A stretch of DNA of 64,000 nt, taken from contig NW_024881321.1 in NCBI RefSeq assembly GCF_018691265.1, positions 24,959,698 through 25,023,697 of the forward strand. Reading direction: 5' to 3'. A model generated the notes under the pieces. That model made no database searches. It saw only the letters and a program-made list of their open reading frames with translations, and was not told the DNA's origin. The position numbers were made by a program, and so were the translations under genes. The stretch is from Tyto alba (Eukaryota > Chordata > Aves > Strigiformes > Tytonidae). Each line of letters begins with the position of its first letter. Position 1 is the stretch's first letter. Of this stretch, positions 61,201 through 64,000 are shown piece by piece.

Positions 61201-63119
61201 CACTTTATCACTGAAAATGATTGCTTTAAGCTTTAACTATTTATGATAAAGAGTCTTTTGGGCGTTATACAAAATAAGTGCTGTTTATATTGCTTTATTG
61301 ACTATTTAGAGTGCAGTGAAGTTCTACTGATTCTTGGGCAGAAAGTCACACTTTGAAAAAAAACAGAGACTATCCATGGAACTGAAGTTCCTTTCCATTT
61401 GGCTGCATAGGTTAGACAGGTGTCTTTTTTTTTATTCATCACGATTGCATTCCTGGTGGAAATATACATCACTATTGCTTTATCTGGATGGGTGGGGTAT
61501 ATCTCTTTAGTCTGGTGACTAGAACCACAAATTAAAACTGGGGTTTACACCCTTTCACAGGAAAGGATGAAAAACTTTTACTTTTGCGAAGGTGCTGTAA
61601 CAAGACACCAGGTATACTGAGAAAAATCTCTGTCATCTTTGGATGATACTGGAGATCTGAGCTGTTTCCCCACATAGGGACTGTAGTAGAATTTACAGGA
61701 GAAACAGATGAGTATCCTCCCCCAGAAGAGTGTCTCGTGACTCTAGTGACTGCACAGGGAGACTCATGGTCAATGAGGGAGGGTTGAGGTGCTCTGGTGG
61801 GAGGAGCTCAGTGGAACAGGTAATCTCCATTGCAATATGGAACACACTGGAATTTAGGAGGACTGCCTACCCATAGAAACTGTGAAGGCACACTCGTGTC
61901 CACCTTTCACATATCTGCACATGAATTACATATTCTAAGATAATGTAAATTATGACAATTCTCCAGACATTAGTGGAATTGTTGATTAAGCTTGGAGTCC
62001 TGGGCCATGAAATAACAACTATGTTAAGAAAGCCTGTCCAGAATATAATAAATGAATAAAAATAACAGAGATGTGTTTGGGAATTTATCACTGTCTGTAA
62101 AGCCCAAATGAAAAACTGCTCTAAGCTTGGGTTCTCACTTTGGTTCAAGCCTATCCTGGAATCTTGTTTGCAATGTAATGGCTACCAGCAAAAGCAGTAT
62201 GAACAAAAGCAACAAAGTGAAACACATCTCTGGAATTTATTATTTTCTAGTTATATAACCTACATTATGAAGTCAGAAGCTTGTCTGTTTCCATCAAATA
62301 ATTCTGTGAGCAGTATATGACCATTTAATTTTTTCACAACTTACATGAAGTTCAAGTGTATTGTGTTTGAAAGAACTGATTAGGAGGATGTTTGTTATAT
62401 CCAGCCTATGGCAAACTAAATTTGCTGAAAGTACTTAGAAGGAAGAGATTGCATCTTTCTTTGAGCAACTGTACATATTCAGCAGGGCGAAGTTCATGGA
62501 GCATCAGGACTGAGATGGAGCAAGCAGGAATATGACAGTGTGAACAGACTCTTGGAGATACCTACAGAACCACAAGCCTGCCTTTGGTAAGGAGCAATTC
62601 TGAAGTCAAGCCTTAAAAGTGACATTGGGGCTGGGCTGCAATCCAGGAAAGCACTGAACTTGCTGCATAAGAAACTAGGTTAGACTGAAGGACCCAATGT
62701 GTATCAACTTACAGAAGAAAGAGAAGAAAAGGCATTGGTTTTGTTGTCTTTCAGTTTAAGCTGTCTCACCCAGATCTGACATTTCCCTGGTCAGTTCATA
62801 AATCTGTAATGCATTTCATAGGAAAATGTATCATATAAACCTATTTGCATTAGGTTACTCAGTCTTCATCTTCAAACTCCCAGGGAAACATGGGAGGGCA
62901 GATGCTTTCAGTCCTCTGGATATCTCTGAAGAGCTTTTAGCTTAATTTCCTTGAACTCTCCACAGATCTGTCCTTTCCACTGGAAATGTAGGAAGACTGA
63001 ACTCTGTATGAGATATGTGGCATCAGGTCCCCACATGCCTTGGCTCACACTGAATCTCTTCATAACAATATGTCTCTGCATCTTCTTCCTCTTCACATTT
63101 TTCCCCTCTTCCACCTTGG
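58201..63119. other. AT-rich unique sequence, no gene seen
   Basis: No gene is assigned. Landmarks are a CA/TA run at 60063-60090 and less AT-rich patches at about 61660-61860 and 62880-63119 that I could not classify. The latter may be a further part of the LTR that follows. The open frames at 60686-60940, 61867-62148 and 62908-63177 have no domain I recognise. Confidence 0.45.
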
Positions 63120-63590
63120 GTCTTCTCCATGTGCTACAGTCCTTACGGAACAGACTGCTCCAGCATAGGTCCTCCATGGGCTGCAGTTCCTACTAGAACA
63201 TGGATGGGCTAGCGCATGGGCTGCAGCGTGGATATCTACTTTGTTGTGGGTCCTCCAAAGTCTGCAGAGGAAACACTACCTCAGCACCTGGAGAACCTCA
63301 TCCCCCTTCTTCTTCTCTCATCTTGGTGTTCACAGAACTGTTTCTTACACATTTCCCCCCTCCTCACTCCTCACATTGCCAGGCAGCATTTTTGCCCTTT
63401 CTTAAATACATTTTCTCAGAGGCGCCATCATCTTGGCTGTGGGGCTGAGCCGTGCCCTGTGATGAGTTGGTTGGAGCCTGATGGAACCAGCTGTGTCCAG
63501 CACAGGCCAGGTCCTGGCCTCCCCTCACAGAGGCTGCCTCTGCAGACCCCCACTGCCAACACCTTGTCACTTACACCCAGTAAAACTTGT
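63120..63590 (-). mobile_element. Truncated avian ERV LTR, antisense
   Basis: CAGACTGCTCCAGCATAGGT, CCTCCATGGGCTGCAG, CAGCACCTGGAGAACCTCAT, CTTCTTCTCTCATCTTGGTG, TTTCTTAAATACATTTTCTC (antisense TATA region, about 63400), CAGAGGCGCCATCATCTTGG and a GC-rich end finishing CCTTGTCACTTACACCC match the promoter half of the LTR family at 25475-26457. The half carrying the poly(A) region is not recognised. Plus-strand open frames at 63200-63448 and 63216-63605 are chance frames in the GC-rich LTR. Confidence 0.75.
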
Positions 63591-64000
63591 CCTCCCACAT
63601 TGTGATTGAAATCTTAGTAAAACTATAATTTTTTGTTTGTTTGTTTTGTTGTTTTCTTCTTATCCTCTGTGTGAATTTGCTGCTATTTCACTTCATTATT
63701 TCCTTTATACACAGTGGTATCTTACAGTTACAATGGTCTCAGTAACTCAAGAATTGTGAGATTGCTGGCAAGAAACACACAGTTTGTGAGAAGGGGACAT
63801 GCAGGTCCTTCTTCAAACATCTACTTAAGCATACAGTTTATTTGGGTTTAACTTAATTATGTTAATCAGTTAAATAATTTGGCAAAAGGGCTGTTGGCAA
63901 ATGGGGAGCAGAAAAGAATGTCAGCAACAGGAGAGGTAATGAATCCATTAGCCTTTGTAGAGAGAGGGAAAGGCAGATAAATATCACCCATGGAAAACTC
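63591..64000. other. AT-rich unique sequence, no gene seen
   Basis: Begins with a (GTTT)n-like patch at about 63632-63653. Nothing else recognised before the window ends. Confidence 0.5.

Noticed and set aside
63200..63605. Overlapping frames of 82 and 129 codons
   Set aside because: Inside the truncated antisense LTR, with no domain.
1..64000. CRISPR arrays, bacterial operons, riboswitches, tRNA or rRNA genes
   Set aside because: None seen. The repeats are LINEs, LTRs and microsatellites of a vertebrate genome.

Overview
This window looks like a gene-poor stretch of a bird nuclear genome. The evidence is the repeat content. There are many CR1-type LINE copies, most cut off at the 5' end and several ending in the avian-style tail related to ATTCTATG. 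There are also LTRs of avian endogenous retroviruses: one laid out like an alpharetrovirus LTR, one ERVL-type LTR, and three copies of a long (about 1 kb) avian LTR family. I found no intact host protein-coding gene, no exon I could name, no tRNA, rRNA or snRNA, and no CRISPR array. The sequence between repeats is visibly AT-rich. The longer open frames all fall in microsatellites, LINE 3' UTRs, LTRs or AT-rich unique DNA. I cannot tell species or chromosome from the sequence alone.

Layout. 0-8 kb: AT-rich unique DNA with one old CR1 reverse-transcriptase fragment (minus, about 3.3-3.8 kb). 8.1-10.4 kb: the most unusual structure in the window. Two arms of about 170 bp, about 97% identical, lie in inverted orientation. 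Each has a long pentanucleotide array at its inner edge, but the two arrays have different units (TTCCC on the left, TCCCC on the right, read in the same arm orientation). 13.1-13.9 kb: a CR1 3' UTR (minus) beside an unclassified GC-rich patch. 17.5-18.0 kb: a solo LTR with alpharetrovirus-like layout and a perfect 6-bp target-site duplication. 19.1-20.1 kb: a CR1 3' end, then a G-run tract. 22.4-22.7 kb: a very old CR1 tail. 24.8-26.6 kb: a GAATA array grown at the 3' end of a CR1, with that CR1 split by a full-length LTR.

26.6-34 kb: unique AT-rich DNA. 34.0-35.8 kb and about 37.2-38.0 kb: old CR1 relatives, with a TATC array between them at 37.1 kb. 39.9-40.2 kb: a younger CR1 3' end. 43.7-48.0 kb: an ERVL solo LTR with a 5-bp duplication, an old CR1, and a 3-kb CR1 keeping most of ORF2 (endonuclease and reverse transcriptase) but with catalytic residues lost. 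48-56.7 kb: unique AT-rich DNA with a perfect 16-bp hairpin at 52.4 kb. 56.8-58.2 kb: a CR1 split by a sense-strand LTR. 63.1-63.6 kb: a truncated third copy of that LTR family.

The region therefore reads as a record of insertions: old CR1 relatives first, then younger CR1 subfamilies, then LTRs landing in or near CR1 DNA and mostly reduced to solo LTRs, with simple repeats expanding at repeat edges. No genes here work together as a pathway.
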